From positions 80,055,412 to 80,119,411 of the forward strand of contig CM043963.1 in the NCBI GenBank assembly GCA_014529385.2: DNA of 64,000 nt. The letters are read 5' to 3'. Positions 1 through 12,834 of the stretch are shown here, one piece after another. The notes under the pieces are model-generated. The model ran no database searches and was not told the origin of the DNA. It saw only the letters and a program-made list of their open reading frames with translations. A program made the position numbers and the translations under genes. Position 1 is the first letter of the stretch, and each line of letters opens with the position of its first letter. The DNA comes from Adiantum capillus-veneris (Eukaryota; Streptophyta; Polypodiopsida; Polypodiales; Pteridaceae).

Positions 1-230
1 GTATACTTGCTTCTTAGGTATCCTAGGATATTGTTGAGGTTGATACCTTGTGGGCCTTCTTTCTTGGGAGGGAATTGACGTTACTTCATATGCCCTTACC
101 TAAGGTTTTGGTATCCAATATATGTCTGCTACCTCTATAGTACTCCTGTTCCTTTAAGCTCCATTGTGATGTTGCCCATCCCATGTGTTTGTTTTTTTGT
201 GTTGATTTCCTGTCTTTAATCCAAACCGGA

Positions 231-1068
231 TCATTGACTTTGATTTATTAAGTACTTGGGCTGATATGTCTTTGCTTTTCTGGATGTCTCATTAGATGTT
301 TCAGTTGGGTTAGCAATTGACTTGAAGTTTTGAAATCTTGACTTGCTTGAAGAAGCTGATCCATGAGGGTTCTCTGATGTAGAGGCATATGCTGTCACAC
401 CTTCTTTTCTAGTCGGTGGAAGTTCCACTTTAGCTTTACCTTTGTTTGCAAGATTTGTCGTTGATTCTTGTGAATTTTGAAACTCTGAATCTATCATTAA
501 TGGTATATGTAACTGTTGCTTGCTACCACCTGGAAAAGAAATTATTAGCATTGTATCTTGTTTGTAGACCTTGTGTTGGTCTAACCATTGATGTCCAAGG
601 ATGACATCTGCATGCAGTCTTTGGAAGAATTTACTTGAAGCTTTATCTGCTCTTCGTGTTGTTGGATGCTAAGAGTAGCAACCATGTCTTCTTGACTTGT
701 ATGCGTACCTAGCATTGTTTTGCTATCATGTTTGCATGGAGTGATCTGGAGGATCCTTTGGATGTTCTCTACAATCATATTGCACTTTGCTTCTTATCTA
801 GTAGAGCATTGCATCTAACACTCGTTCCTTTTGTACTGCTGAGAAGTACAACTATTCTCATTGGAGGTGCTCTTAAATATTTATGTCCTAATTTTGTCAT
901 GGTCTTGTCTTGATCTAAATGTGTCTCTACGGAGGGTGTCTTGAGACTCTGTTTTCCAATCTGACTTTCGTGAGCTAATTTAGTTGGTAATGTCTGGATC
1001 TTTGAACTTCCTATTGCTTCCTGGGTGTTTGTAATTTTGAACTTCTTTACTTCCTGTCTTGGTTGCAT
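231..1068 (-). pseudogene. Ty3/gypsy protease-region relic
   Basis: Minus-strand reading frames broken by stops and frameshifts keep two landmarks of a retroviral-type aspartic protease. Near 780-815 the text reads VRCNALLD followed by KKQS, so the catalytic Asp is kept but the usual Ser/Thr-Gly-Ala after it is lost. Near 580-612 the text ADVILGHQWL matches the C-terminal (A/D)xxILGxxWL block of gypsy proteases. A Lys/Ser-rich linker follows. No RT was found downstream within the window, so this is a truncated relic. It differs from the other protease relics here, which read EELILGIPWM and YEIILGRPFM. Assignment to gypsy rests on these two motifs only. Confidence 0.55.
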
Positions 1069-4000
1069 TCTCTGCTTAATAGCTATCGTGATTGATCTTT
1101 GCTCTGTTTGATCTGTACTTCATGATGCCTGATCCGCTCTAAGCTCTTCTGAAGTTCTATTCAATAGAGATGAATCATCTTCAATAAGATTTGCTTTGAT
1201 ATCAGTCTCCATTTTAATTGTTCTTGAGGACGTTGTGTTGTTGTCCGCGGGTGACTAGTCTTGGTCTTCATTGTTTGTTAATCTGGAACAACCAAGACAA
1301 ATCATGCAGCACAAGCTTCTATCCAAAGGCAAGCAATGACAACCAAAAGCCAACAGAAGACAATTGCAACCAAGGTTGCTACAACCTCCATATGGATACC
1401 TCGTCTTCAACTGCAAAATCAAGGCTTTTACAAAAAAAATTGTCAGATCTAGCTCCAAAGCCTAGTGTCCATCAAGTCATCGAGAAAAACAATCAAATGC
1501 AAAAGACGGTCACACAAGGAGTAAAGACAAGGTGGGTTCCAAAATCGCTAGTAGGTCAATCACAAGGAATCCACACATCTCAACAACCGCTTCTCATGGG
1601 AAATATCACAAAGGCTACATCAGTCCCTACACGAGCTAAAGGGACTTGCTTCACAAAGTAGTGTCATCATACAACAAGCAAGTCAAGAGGAGCCAAAATA
1701 TGCCAGCCTAATCAACAAAATGGTGGCATCGAGAGACCAACACAATGAACGAGGCCTAAACTTTTAGAACTTATGGAATTGGGTTTCTGGCCTTGAACAG
1801 GTAAGTCCAAGTCGCCATTAAACATACATGGCATAAAAGTCAAATTTAGGCTTAAATGAAAGAGGCGTTAGTCCCACAACTTCATGTAATATTCTCTATG
1901 GTCTAACTGTCTTAGCTACTCTAAGTACTGCTCAAGCTAGAAGAGTTGAGCATAATTATGTTGTGTTGCTCATGCTAGTATAGATGAGCATAAGAGTCAA
2001 AGTCGTTGTAGTATAGTGGTGAAGTGAAGGAGGAAGTCTAAAAGACACTCACCCACTCAACACAGTGAGGTATGAGTGGAGAAGCTTCTACATCAAAAAT
2101 CCTTCTTGGAAACGTGGAAGCTATTGTGACGTCCTTTGATGTCACACGTGCTACATTTGTTCCTTGAAGCACCAATCAACACCATCTTCCACATTGCATG
2201 CTTTTGTTCGACAAATTTCTCATATGCATATAGAGTGTCCCATAATTGGCACTTGCATTAAGCACTCTTCCTTTGTTTCACCCTAGAACGCACCTTGCAT
2301 GACAGTACTTCAAGGGGAACTGCTCAACTCCAATAAGAGCGTATACCAAAGGTACTTCTTTCCCATCGGGTTTTTACCTTTGGTCATCCAGGTTTTAGAC
2401 CCTAAGCTAGAAACCCTCATCATCATCATGTTGTATGTATTCTTTTTACATCATCAATAAGAAAATGGCTACCCGAATCAATCGGCAACGACTTGGAGCT
2501 ACAACTGCATATCCCATTGTACTTATCAAGAGCATATCTTCCATTCAAGGACACCAACAAAGCTTTAACAAGCAATGGCAAAATGAAGAATGGCCTACAA
2601 TGACAAGCAATGACAACATCAGCAAGAGATCTCTCAACAGAAAAACATAAGGAGATCAACAATGTTGAAGCTAATGAAGTATTTCAAGTCAGCCACAAAG
2701 GTAGGTAGACACATCAAGAGAAATCTTCACAGCCAAAAGTGGCACCAACAAGAAGAATGAGCAACAAATACAAAATTCCCTCAACAATTGAAGTCCAACA
2801 CACGCATCAAAAAGAACACAACCGATATGAAAAACTCAAGGAAGGGGGGAGCATCATCAACGACAAAGCACTTCCCAAAAAAAAAACCAATCTTGAAGAC
2901 ACAATTGAATACAACCTATGACAAGACTTCACATGGTCGTGTCAAGGGATGACACGAGCTAAGAAGGCAAGAATGTTAGAGGTCTGATCAAACGGGTGCC
3001 CGCCCGGCCGGACACGTAGTCGGACACCACATGGTACTCTTATTATTTTTTTGAGCTAGTGTAGTGATACTCTATGTAAATATTTGATTCCAAAGTAGCA
3101 GGTCAATTCCCTGAGTTATAATTCTTTCATGATGATTGTAAAGGTCCATGTGAGTCGGCCACTGGCCATTTAGAAAGCCCTAGGTATAAAGGTCAATAAC
3201 TTTAATGTGAAAGGGGCTTAGCTTTAGAAGAGATGGGAGCTCTAAAAACGTACGCTCAAGCTACGAAGCTGTTCCAACTTTTAATCAACTTTTCTAATGA
3301 TTGGGTAATCCATTTTCACTTTTGAAACTTGCATTGTGTTCCTCTCTCTTTGCTCTTTCATTCAAGTGTAAGCATTGTCAATTTTGTTGTGGTTTGCAAC
3401 TACGTGTATGTGAGTCTTAATTGCAAATTTGAGTGCTTCAATCACTGTTTTTAGTCATTTTGACCATAGGAGAGTGTTCCTAGACCATAGGGAGACCTTT
3501 TTAGACTAATCTATTGTAGTTTTCAAGACCTTGTTCATGATCGATCATGATTTTGGTACCTTGTCGGATTGCGACCAGAGTTGGTAGAATAGTGCCCCTA
3601 GGTATCCTAGACCTCCTCCTAAAGTTTCATTGCATTTTGAGTGCCGAAATGGCGTGATGACCAAGAGCTGTGAGAAGGACATAGGCAGGTTTCCCTGATC
3701 AATGACTGATTGATTTGCTTGTCGAGTTGATGCGTTAGCTTGTTAGGTTCACTTCTTGAGATTGACAACCTCAAAGAGTCTCCGTGCCGGCCCCATCCGA
3801 GTGACTTCCCTGAGTATTGACATTATGTTAGTGCCCAATAGCTATGCTACAAACATCCGTCGTCCAACCCGCTAACAGCCATCAATAGACTCAGGGCAAT
3901 ATTTAGCCAAAACCACCAACATATTGATCAACGTGTGTGTTAATTGTTCCTTCATCAAGACAAAATGTTCTTATCAGCTATCACATTCACTTTTGCTATC

Positions 4001-4189
4001 ACGTTGACTACACAATTTCCATCAATGTGCCGATCGTGTTTGTTGCAAGCTCCATCTTCATTTCTACCATGATTTTTGCTAGCATGTTAATTATCTTCAG
4101 CATAATGCACACAAAGTGATTGCATTTGGAGAAAGGCTTTCAAGTAGCATGTGTGGAAAATATCTCGGAACATCCTTGTCACAACCATG
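1069..4189. other. No recognisable gene; old non-coding sequence
   Basis: Open frames here (for example 1218-1661 plus, 147 codons, Lys/Gln/Thr-rich) show no domain I recognise. The phrase RWVPK in that frame resembles VWVPK/KWVPK phrases at 10.46-10.76 kb on the other strand, but the similarity is too short to assign. A purine run (aaggaagggggg) near 2840-2853 and a later sequence starting TGTTAGAGG near 2972 could be a polypurine tract and LTR start, but no second LTR was found. Confidence 0.35.
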
Positions 4190-4742
4190 CTAGGCATATC
4201 TTGCAACTAGCTTCTCTTCACACTTTGAAACAACTTGTTGCAAGTCATGGTTGACCACACAGAGGGTCTCATTAGCTTCAAGAAAACCCAAACTTTCATG
4301 GGCTACCTTTTCAATCTCTCTAATTGATTTTGCTTTCAAGTCAAGTTCAAACTTGATCTTTTGCCCTTCGAGATAGGTTTTCTCTATAAAAAGGACATCT
4401 CCATGTGCACCATATTGCTCATGCTTCATTTCAATAGACTTCAAATTCTTATGCAACATATAGGGTCATCAGAACACCATAGGGATTATACATGTTCAAG
4501 CAGATACTTGCCAAGTTGTTTGAGGTTGACACTTGCCTTTCCAGCTTGTTATGGCAATGCGCACAATCTGAACTTAAGCAAAAGGATTGTTCTTGCACTT
4601 TGCATTGATCACCCTGTGGTAAAGCTCTGAGTAGCCATTTATACAATTCTATGATGCTTGATGTTTCAGCAGGCATGCCATCGCTAGCCGACCTTGCATG
4701 TATATCACAATGGGGAAGGAGTATCAATAAAAGCAGCTTCAT
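4190..4742 (-). pseudogene. Coiled-coil protein fragment, unidentified
   Basis: Two minus-strand frames (4190-4459 and 4449-4742) look protein-like. The 89-residue frame 4459-4190 is rich in Lys, Glu and Leu with a heptad-like pattern (FELDLKAKSIREIEKVAHES) and ends VSKCEEKLVARYA. The upstream frame continues into the Ala/Arg-rich peptide repeats listed separately. I do not recognise a family. It may be an exon or captured fragment of a coiled-coil host protein. Lack of an intact upstream frame argues against a functional gene. Confidence 0.3.
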
Positions 4743-4955
4743 TGCATGCTCTTGCTAAAGGCAGAACTTCATTGAGGAGGTCTTCCGTCCTTGCATGAAT
4801 ATCACAATGGGAAGGAGTATCACTAGAAGCAGCTTCTTTGCATGCTCTTGCAATAGGTCGAGCTTTATTGAGGAGGCCTTCCTTGCTAATTGCCACCCCA
4901 TAGAAGCGGCTTCACTGGCAGTAAGTAGAGCTTCACTGAGGAGGTTTTCCTCACC
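4692..4955 (-). repeat. Tandem repeat, ~97-bp unit, about 2.7 copies
   Basis: The phrase CCTTGCATG(T/A)ATATCACAATGG starts at 4692 and again at 4789; a partial third copy begins near 4886 (GAAGCGGCTTCACTGGCA, AGCTTCACTGAGGAGG). On the minus strand the copies encode related peptides such as NEVLPLARACNEAAFIDTPS and NKARPIARACKEAASSDTPS. The unit is not a multiple of three, so frame is not kept across all copies. Confidence 0.7.
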
Positions 4956-5424
4956 AAATGTTCTATCTCTCCATTATTGATTATGTCTTGCTTGTTGTGT
5001 ACAAAAGCAATGAGTTGCAAGACCTATTGGCCTTGCACCCTTTTAGCATATTATGCAATTATCTCATTCCAAGAAACAATATTACAAGAAGGGAGCTTAC
5101 TTGTCACTTTGCATCCAACTTTTTGTGTGGCATAGAGCACCACACTTGCACACATGTATGATGTCCACAAGAGCACCACTCAACACATCATGATAATAAC
5201 CTCTAAGTCAAAATCTCAATATGGGTTTGCTTTTCCTTGTCAATAGCTCTAATCACAACACAAGCTTAACTCACTGTAGTGTCAACTATGTCCTCATGTT
5301 GCATCTATTTGAAACAATGAAGAACTTATTGACCTTGCCCAATTTGAGAAAATCCTATACTCAAAGCATTCCAGGAGAGGAAGTTACAAGCATGAAACTT
5401 CTCTAGGACACTTTGAGCCTAAAG

Positions 5425-5576
<152 letters not shown>

Positions 5577-5687
5577 AAATATATGTAAAGTTGTTTATGT
5601 CAAGATTCTATCTTTTAATGCATTTGCAAGCCCATGCAACTACTTTGCAAAAACCCTAAATTTGTCGACCCTTTACGGTTGTTAACT

Positions 5688-5819
5688 TCACTACCTCCAT
5701 TCAAATGGAGCCATCCAAACGAAATACCCTTTCACCACCTCCATCCAAACGGAGCCATCCAGGCAATATACCCTCTCACCTCCTCCATCCAAATGGAGTA
5801 ATCTAGGCAATATACTCTT
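5688..5819. repeat. Tandem repeat, 3 x 44 bp
   Basis: Three consecutive 44-bp units start at 5688, 5732 and 5776, each with the form TCACyaCCTCCATyCAAAyGG. The first two continue GCCATCCA; the third has diverged to GTAATCTA. No coding meaning is visible. Confidence 0.85.
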
Positions 5820-7749
5820 TCACTCTCCAATATGCATGTTTTAGAATGATGAGAGGGTAGCTTTGGCAATCTTGAGAAGAAATTGTGATAGAAGAAATCC
5901 AGGTTGCTTTGTAGGGGTTGCTTTTCTTTAAAGCAATGTGATGATGACCACTTACCTTCTTAGCAAAATCAAGGACAGAGGTCTTGTGAGACGGCATGTC
6001 TTTGGGGCAGATTCTAAGACTCTAACTATGAGTAGTTGGGTGTGATTTGCCAAGGATAAACTCCACTAATAGGGACCATTCTCTCAATGGAATAGCAAGA
6101 GGACATCCAGTGTATATAAATTTGTGACTTGCATAATGCCTATGAGGTCTAGAGTGCCTTGTTCTCTCTCTTGGCCCATCTTCTCCATCCATCTTCTCTT
6201 GGTGTTTTTTCCTAAAGGAAAACCTTCATGTATCGAACCACTATACCACTTTTTCCATGAAAAGTGGCTCTATTGGAACAAGCTAATTTTGCTGGCAGAA
6301 TTACTTTGGACTATACTTTGATATTGTCATAACATTCACATCCGATATATTTGTAGATGACGATATTGTTTTTGCACTACATGGCACCATATCTTTTTCT
6401 ATCAAAAGACTTGTCAAAAGAGACTACCACCAAGGTTCATCCCTCTAACCATCACTAGAGCTAGCAAAGGCAGTCTCAACTTGGTAGTGGTTTCTTCTCT
6501 TTGGAGCGATGTGATGATGCCTTTGGTCGAGATTTTCATGCTTAGTTTTTTCTCATGTAAGGTTAGTACATAAGGTCCAATGCTCAAATTTTTGGCTCCA
6601 TTGGCCAAGTGTATAAAAAAGTCATTCAACCACTCAAATCGAAGGGAAAATGACACTTGAATACATTTTTTGGGTTAAACACTACATAAAACATCATATA
6701 ACATGTCAAAATTATAAAATGAAACTTATAGCCTTATATTTCTCTAGAGAAATTATATCTCATCTTCACTCACTGGCCAAAGAAAATATGATATTGTATT
6801 CTATGCTATCAATTATATTTTTCCATAAAAATGATGTACAATCTTATCTCTCAATCATATTTCTTTGGAGGAATTTCATTTCAAGACATGCCACAACCAT
6901 ATTTTTCCACAGGATTTATGTCTTAGGCTAGCGTAAATCCATATATTTTTGGAGAAATTAGCTTTCAGCACAATCACATTTTGCTAAAGGCATTATCTTG
7001 GATTTTAGAATATTAAAGACATATTTTTCTCAAGAAATAAAGTGGAAAGTGCAAAAATGGGAGTGCAAAAGGTGGCTCTTTGTATGGTCTAGAGTCTAGT
7101 CCAGATAGCTCCTCAAACAAAGCTACAAAGTGGAAGTTATGGTGGTCTTAGTCTGGAAGGTTTTGCAGATTCTCAATGAATAGGGATAGGGTAAGTGGAG
7201 GAAGGTGATTAGAGATAGAGTGAGCAGATAGGGTTGAACTGCTCAAGTTGTGGAGCATGAAAATTGAAGCTTAGAATGGGAAGATATGGATGGTTGAAGT
7301 TTTCAGGGTGGGCTAGTTATGTACCCATGGGCCATATTGCTAAATGTGCCATCAGGTGTTTTTTGGGCCTTTCTAGAGCTTGAGAAGGGAATGTGCATTG
7401 AATGAAGCTAACAAGAAGTGAGAGAAACTTTTGGAGCTCCCAAGAAAGTGATTTCTCTAGCTTTTTCACATGGATGAGGGTTTTGTAAACATATTGGGCA
7501 TGGTTCACTTCAGTCACTCCCTCTTTCTTTGATTCCTGAGTGAATGTGGAAGCCACGACATGATTTGGAATTGTGTATCTGGGAGTTCACTTTGCAATAA
7601 AATAAAAGTGTTAGTGATAGAGCTAAAGTGCTCACTCTATCTCTTTTTCTTTAGGTCAGAGAATGAGGTTGATCTACTGGTGAAGATGATGATTGTGGGT
7701 AGCTGTTGATCTCTCATTGGTTTTCCACCTTTTTGTAGCTTTAGTGCAT
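5820..7749. other. No recognisable gene; AT-rich non-coding sequence
   Basis: Only short frames of up to about 93 codons occur, on both strands, without recognisable motifs. AT-rich stretches dominate 6650-7050. I see no element ends or repeats that can be supported. Confidence 0.4.
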
Positions 7750-8056
7750 CTACAACTTGATCTTCTGTGATTCTTCTATTGGGGAGTCATTCAAATCTAA
7801 AATGGTTGCCCTCCCTTCTTCTGTGATGATGTGCAAGAGCTCATAAGCCCTCTTGTAGTCCACACCGCTGGGCTCCAACTGTATGTAGTCCTTGAGGCCA
7901 ATTTTCTCCCAAAGTGGCATGACTGTCTCTTCTTTGGCAAGGTCCTGAGGTTCCTTTGGCAACGTTTGGACTTATACTTTGGATCCTTCTGCACTTTTGA
8001 AGGTGCCTTGGTAGACAGTGACATGCTAACTCTCTAGCTTCTCCTTTGCAAGCCAT
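7750..8056 (-). other. Unassigned protein-like frame
   Basis: The minus frame 7962-7750 (70 codons) reads like a real protein in composition (for example VDYKRAYELLHIITEEGRAT), while two overlapping minus frames do not. No family is recognised, the start is not supported by context, and the neighbouring DNA is decayed. It may be a retroelement Gag fragment or chance. Confidence 0.15.
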
Positions 8057-8280
8057 CTGAGATTTGCTTCTTTTAATGAGTCTTCCTCTATCTAATATGG
8101 TGGAAGCTCTACCGACTTTTCTTTCATGGTCTTCTTCTTTGGGGCTCTTGAAGTAGATGAGAGTGAACCTGACAGATTATCACCAAATTTGTTGGTCATA
8201 CCAATTCCAACAAGTCCCAACAAGTAGAAAAGCTAATAAGGAAAAAAACAGCACTAAAAAGTACAATTCTGGTAAAATTT

Positions 8281-9306
8281 ATCTTAGGTGCACCTAAGAT
8301 GCAGATGGTTGTAAGTGCACGCAAATTGGTGCTAGATTGAATGCATAGGAAGTGTATAAGTTGCAGGTGATGTGCAAAAAGTTTCATAGCTTTTGGACAC
8401 TTGTGGTAAGAGTTATGGAAAAAATTTGTTCGACTTGCCGCTTTTAGATCTTTTGGTGAATGATGGAGTTATACTGTGCCAAACTTGATGAAACTTGTCA
8501 AGGTGCTTTATTTGACTCCTATGAACATTCCTGTGTCCATAAATGGCAATTCAGGTCCTCCTTTTATCATTTCTATCTTAGGCATGCCTAAAATAGATAT
8601 GGCTAATTTTGGGCCATTTTGTGCTCCTGGCAACTTGATTGGCAGTGGAGTGTTGATTCTTGGTGTTTGATGAAGTCTCATTTGACAGGCTAAAATTCAG
8701 TTATGGCCACTTTTAGTCTCTTTGGTGCGGTAAAGTGAATTTGAAAGTATTTATGCATGAAAAACGTGTACCAGTGTCATGCAGGCTTTGTGATGGGTAA
8801 GGGGATCATGCTAATGTGAAAATGTGTGCAAAAAATGCTTCCATCCTGGCATATCATCTTCGGCGCGCCTAAGATAAACTTTACAACTTATTGTCACTTT
8901 GGCCCTAATCTTGCCCTATCTAGCTTCTACTATGTTTGTTATGAAGGTTGAAGCCCTTGGTTGTGTTTCTTGCACTTGGTGTTGTCCCCGATGAGGTTGA
9001 CAGTCTTCTTTTGAGCCCAGCTTGACTTGGAGTCACTAACCATTAGCTGTGTGCCCCCTGAAGGTTGGTGAAGGTCCCAATGTATTGTATAAAGTGCCAC
9101 TTTTGAGTTTGAGGTCAAACGAATCAATGTTTTGCACTGTGGTGCGAAATGTTGCTTTGCGGTGACGATATGGTCATTTTTCCCTATACTGATGATTAGG
9201 ACTCCAATACACCCCTAATTATCCACAGTTTCCCAACATGATGGCCCCAACCCATATGTAAAATTTGGTCCAAATTTGGCCCCTTCATCTTCAGCGCACC
9301 AAAGAT
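8281..9306. repeat. Spaced series of ~20-bp palindromes
   Basis: A perfect 20-bp palindrome, ATCTTAGGTGCACCTAAGAT, lies at 8281-8300. Near-palindromes of the same frame follow at 8575-8594 (ATCTTAGGCATGCCTAAAAT; 26 bp if extended to 8572-8597 with one bad pair), 8856-8875 (ATCTTCGGCGCGCCTAAGAT, one bad pair) and 9287-9306 (ATCTTCAGCGCACCAAAGAT, decayed). A weaker form is near 8717-8736. Flanks share only loose phrases such as TTTGGCCC, so this is not a simple tandem repeat. No coding role is visible. Confidence 0.75.
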
Positions 9307-9309
9307 ACT

Positions 9310-10980
9310 AAGTCAACTTTCATGACATATTTTGCATCTTTGAGCTTAGGAATGTGTTCTCCCACTAGTGATGAGCCCATGGTTCATTTTTGGTGCTTTT
9401 GGATGTCGTGTGTGGCCGATGTTAGTGTTTCTGATCTCACAGCTCGGTAATGTGATAATCAGAATGCTTCTTAACATACTTAGAAACTTACCCCTCATGG
9501 CTGGAGTGAGTAAGAGTTGTCAGACAGTGCGTAGGAGCGCATGGAAGGTCGCCAAATCCCACAATCTGGAGCTCTCTCTCTCTCTAAAGGCTAGAATGCA
9601 AACGAGAGGAAAAATGGCCTAAGTGACTATACATACGTGGAGTTTTCCAACAACCCTTGTCCCAATGAGCTCATTAGGCCTCACAGTGTACTCTTGGATC
9701 AAAATTTTTTGAAAAGTGACATCCATGGACCTTTCTATTGCAATTTGTTCTAGATGATTAGTGAGTCGGAGTGGCCGTCAAGTTTTTTGATTGGAATTGC
9801 TCCACAATTTTTTTGGCCTTTCCATTGAACTTTGAGATTTGGCGTTTGAAGTCGAAATCTAATTCTAACATTCTTGCTTATTTATTTTCTCTTGTATTAG
9901 CTTTTATTAGCAAAAATGAAGGAAATTAATTAAATCACTCAGAAAAAAATTCATTCTGCATCCAAAATACAAAAACACTTCTAATGTTATTATTTGGCCG
10001 TATTTTTGTGGATTGCTCCACTTTGATCATGATTTTGGCCTGAAAAAACACCATATAAGTAAAAATTGCACTATTTTTTGGCTTTTGTGACATGTATGTA
10101 CAATATATACTCACACCTACGGGTTATCATATTGCGTTTAACATTCATCTTGTTATTAGAGCATATCATCTAATTTTGCAAAAGATTCGCGCATTAACAT
10201 ACAATTACTTCAAAACATTGCCCTTTTTTCCTTCTAGATTTATACGCTTTGGTCCATATTCAAAATGCCACGCCCCTCCTTGCTCAAGTCCTCCGAGACA
10301 ACAAAGGACCGTCCGTGTTGAACAATGCATGGGTTAGAAAGTCGTGTCTATGCATGGCCCTGATTGGCCCTAAAATGCTATTGTTGTCAATGTTTACTAT
10401 ACTATGTTGTGCAAAAGGTGGGTTTTGAGTATTGCACTCAAGGGTTTTTGATGGCAAGGTATCATGTGATCAAACTCTCTTGAAGAGTAAATCCTGTAGC
10501 AATTGAGCTCGTTCTTATATTGTGCGATATGAAGTATCCGTTGTATGATAATTGAAAGCCGTGGTCACACTTGTGGCAGATGGACCATGGTTTGACTTTT
10601 GGTACCCATTTGTACCTGATTGAGGTGGATTTTAGTTGTGGTGGAGTCTTTGGTACCCATACTTTGACTTGTCTTCTTTGGATATTTGGCCTTTTGATTT
10701 TAATTGTATATTCCTTCTTTGGTTGCCATACCCAATTCATCTTTGGTAACTGCAATTTCTATTGAGAATGTAGATACGATGGATTTAACTTAGGCTTGTT
10801 GGCGGTGTATAGAAACTTTTTAGGCACCCATATTTGATGAGGTCGATTGATGAGTTGACTTTTGGGTATCCAAATTTTCCTGGTTCCCTACATGATATGT
10901 TGAGAAGAAGTCCCTAGTGAAGCAATAGTTGTAATTGTGGCTAATGACTCATGCTTCTTTGATTGGACATCATTGAGAGC
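9310..10980. other. No recognisable gene
   Basis: The sequence is AT-rich with short frames. The minus frame 10755-10462 contains three spaced Trp-x-Pro-Lys phrases (WQPKKEY, VWVPKTPP, KWVPKVKP) followed by CHKC; this could be a retroelement linker but I cannot assign it. Confidence 0.3.
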
Positions 10981-10989
10981 TTCTTTCCA

Positions 10990-11400
10990 TTCCTCTTTGC
11001 TGTATGAAAATGGTACCTTTAGCTTCCTCCTTCAAGTGTAAGTTCCAGAATTTTGGTATCCCAATTTTGGATTGCTTTGTAGGTTCTCATCCAAGGGATA
11101 CCTAATATTAGTTCTTCGTTCATATGTTCATCCGCTATACATATGAAAGTATGCAGGCAAGAGAATCCATAAACCATAACATTCAAGTTGATTTTCCCTA
11201 GGGTTGGAGTGACTCTTTTGTTGCAGCCCTTGACAGTGGCTCGACAGTACTCAAGTGGTTGAGTAGTTTCTTTGCTATACATAGAATAGATGACCGCATT
11301 GACGCGTGCTCATGTATATGCTAAAGCCTTTACTTTGTAATCCTCTTTCAGATTCATGGTGATTCGCATATCGAGACCATCCATCCACTCATCATTAGTC
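10990..11400 (-). pseudogene. Gypsy protease relic (element C)
   Basis: The minus frame 11282-11019 contains EELILGIPWMRTYKAIQNWD, the C-terminal block of a Ty3/gypsy aspartic protease. Upstream, near 11295-11330, the text ALAYT-stop-ARVNAVI aligns with the active-site block in which D-T-G-A is usual; the Asp codon reads Tyr and the Gly codon is TGA. The enzyme is therefore dead. It lies directly downstream of element B's integrase on the same strand but cannot belong to it, because element B has its own protease at 15.6-16.2 kb. No RT follows. Confidence 0.6.
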
Positions 11401-11559
11401 TCAACTTCATCTTTTGCTAGGGGTTGAATTCTAAGAGTATAGAGTGATATAGCTTGAGGAACCGGTTATCTTGCAATTTTTGTTTTAAAATTTGAATGCG
11501 CACTTCCTCTTGGGCCTCCTCAATCACCAGCTATATTTTAATCTTTCTTTCCTTGGTTG

Positions 11560-12620
11560 CATGCATTCTTTGCAAAAGATCATTAGTCAAGGGAGGGTTA
11601 TATTTGCGGGGTTGACATCCACTGATCCAATTTTCCATAAATTTTCCATCTAAGGTGGCTAGTTTGATTGCACCACTCGGTCAAACATCTTCAATAACAA
11701 AAGAACCATGTCCTTTTTTCTTGAACTTTGGTATACGTTGCTTCAATGAGTACACTAGGACTAAAGCCCCTGGTTTGAAAACTTTAGTCAGCAATTGTGA
11801 GTCAAAAAATAGTTTTGTTTTCGTTTCTATGCATATATATGGGCAATGGTTGCTAAACGTTGTTCATCTAATCATTCTAAATCTTCAAGTTGTTGTGACA
11901 ACTCATGCCCATTCCATTCCAACTCACTTGTGACTCTGAGAGTGGGTAGTAAGAATTCCATTGGCAATATTGTATCTAGGCCATAGCCCAAATTAAAAGG
12001 ACTTGTGTTCAAGGTTGTTTTGAATTAAACTAGATAAGCCCACAAGGCAGAATGAAGATGCATTTCAAAGTATATTTTTCCTAAACTAACAAATTTGGTT
12101 AGTACAGAGCTAAGAATTTTGTTTGTATGTTATGCTTGATCATTCGCTTGAGGATGATAGGGTGCAGATTTGTTATGGATTACCATAAACTCATCTAGTA
12201 GGTGTTCTATCACCTCATTGAGGAAATGTGATCTACGATCACTTACAATCTCAATAGGAAGTCCGTATTGAGTAAATATGCATTTGTACAGGAACGGAGT
12301 ATTAGTTCAAGCATCGTTCTTTCTAATGGCTCATGCCTCGACCCATTTGGTCAAGTAATCTATGGCCACAATAATATATTGCACCTGAGTTTTGTATGCT
12401 AATGGTTGTATTGGACCCACAAAGTCTATACCCCATTTAGCAAATGCACATGCTCCCATCATAGGTCGCATTGGCATACTATCAATTCTTGTTGCCATTT
12501 TTGCTCGTCGACATGCATCGCATCATCGAACAAATTATTTTGCATCGGCAAACAAAGTTGGCCACCAGATGCCTACCATCAATATAGATTTTGATGTGGT
12601 TTCATGAGAGAAGTTACCCC
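11560..12620 (-). pseudogene. Integrase core of element B, catalytic Glu replaced by stop
   Basis: Read on the minus strand: KWGIDFVGPIQPL (first catalytic Asp, codon 12424-12426), VAIDYLTKWVEA, IEIVSDRRSHFLNEVI (second Asp), then APYHPQANDQA followed by TAA at 12130-12132 and HTNKIL. In the family this position is the catalytic Glu, so the active site is abolished by a stop. The C-terminal part (ALVLVYSLKQRIPKFKKKGHG) continues to about 11560. There is no chromodomain. Confidence 0.7.
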
Positions 12621-12834
12621 CTACCAAACCTCTATGTGTGCATGTTCCAAGATAGGAAGATACTCCTCTTCATTGGCACATAGTATGAGTTGTTGATCTC
12701 TCTCTCATTGATAGAGCTGATTTGCGATCATTTGTATAATTCGCTGCCTCAATCTCTATTGCCCTTCTTTGTCTTTTACTCATGTTTTTTGAGGCTATTC
12801 TGTTATTCAGATATTCTACCAGGTCTCTACTCCA

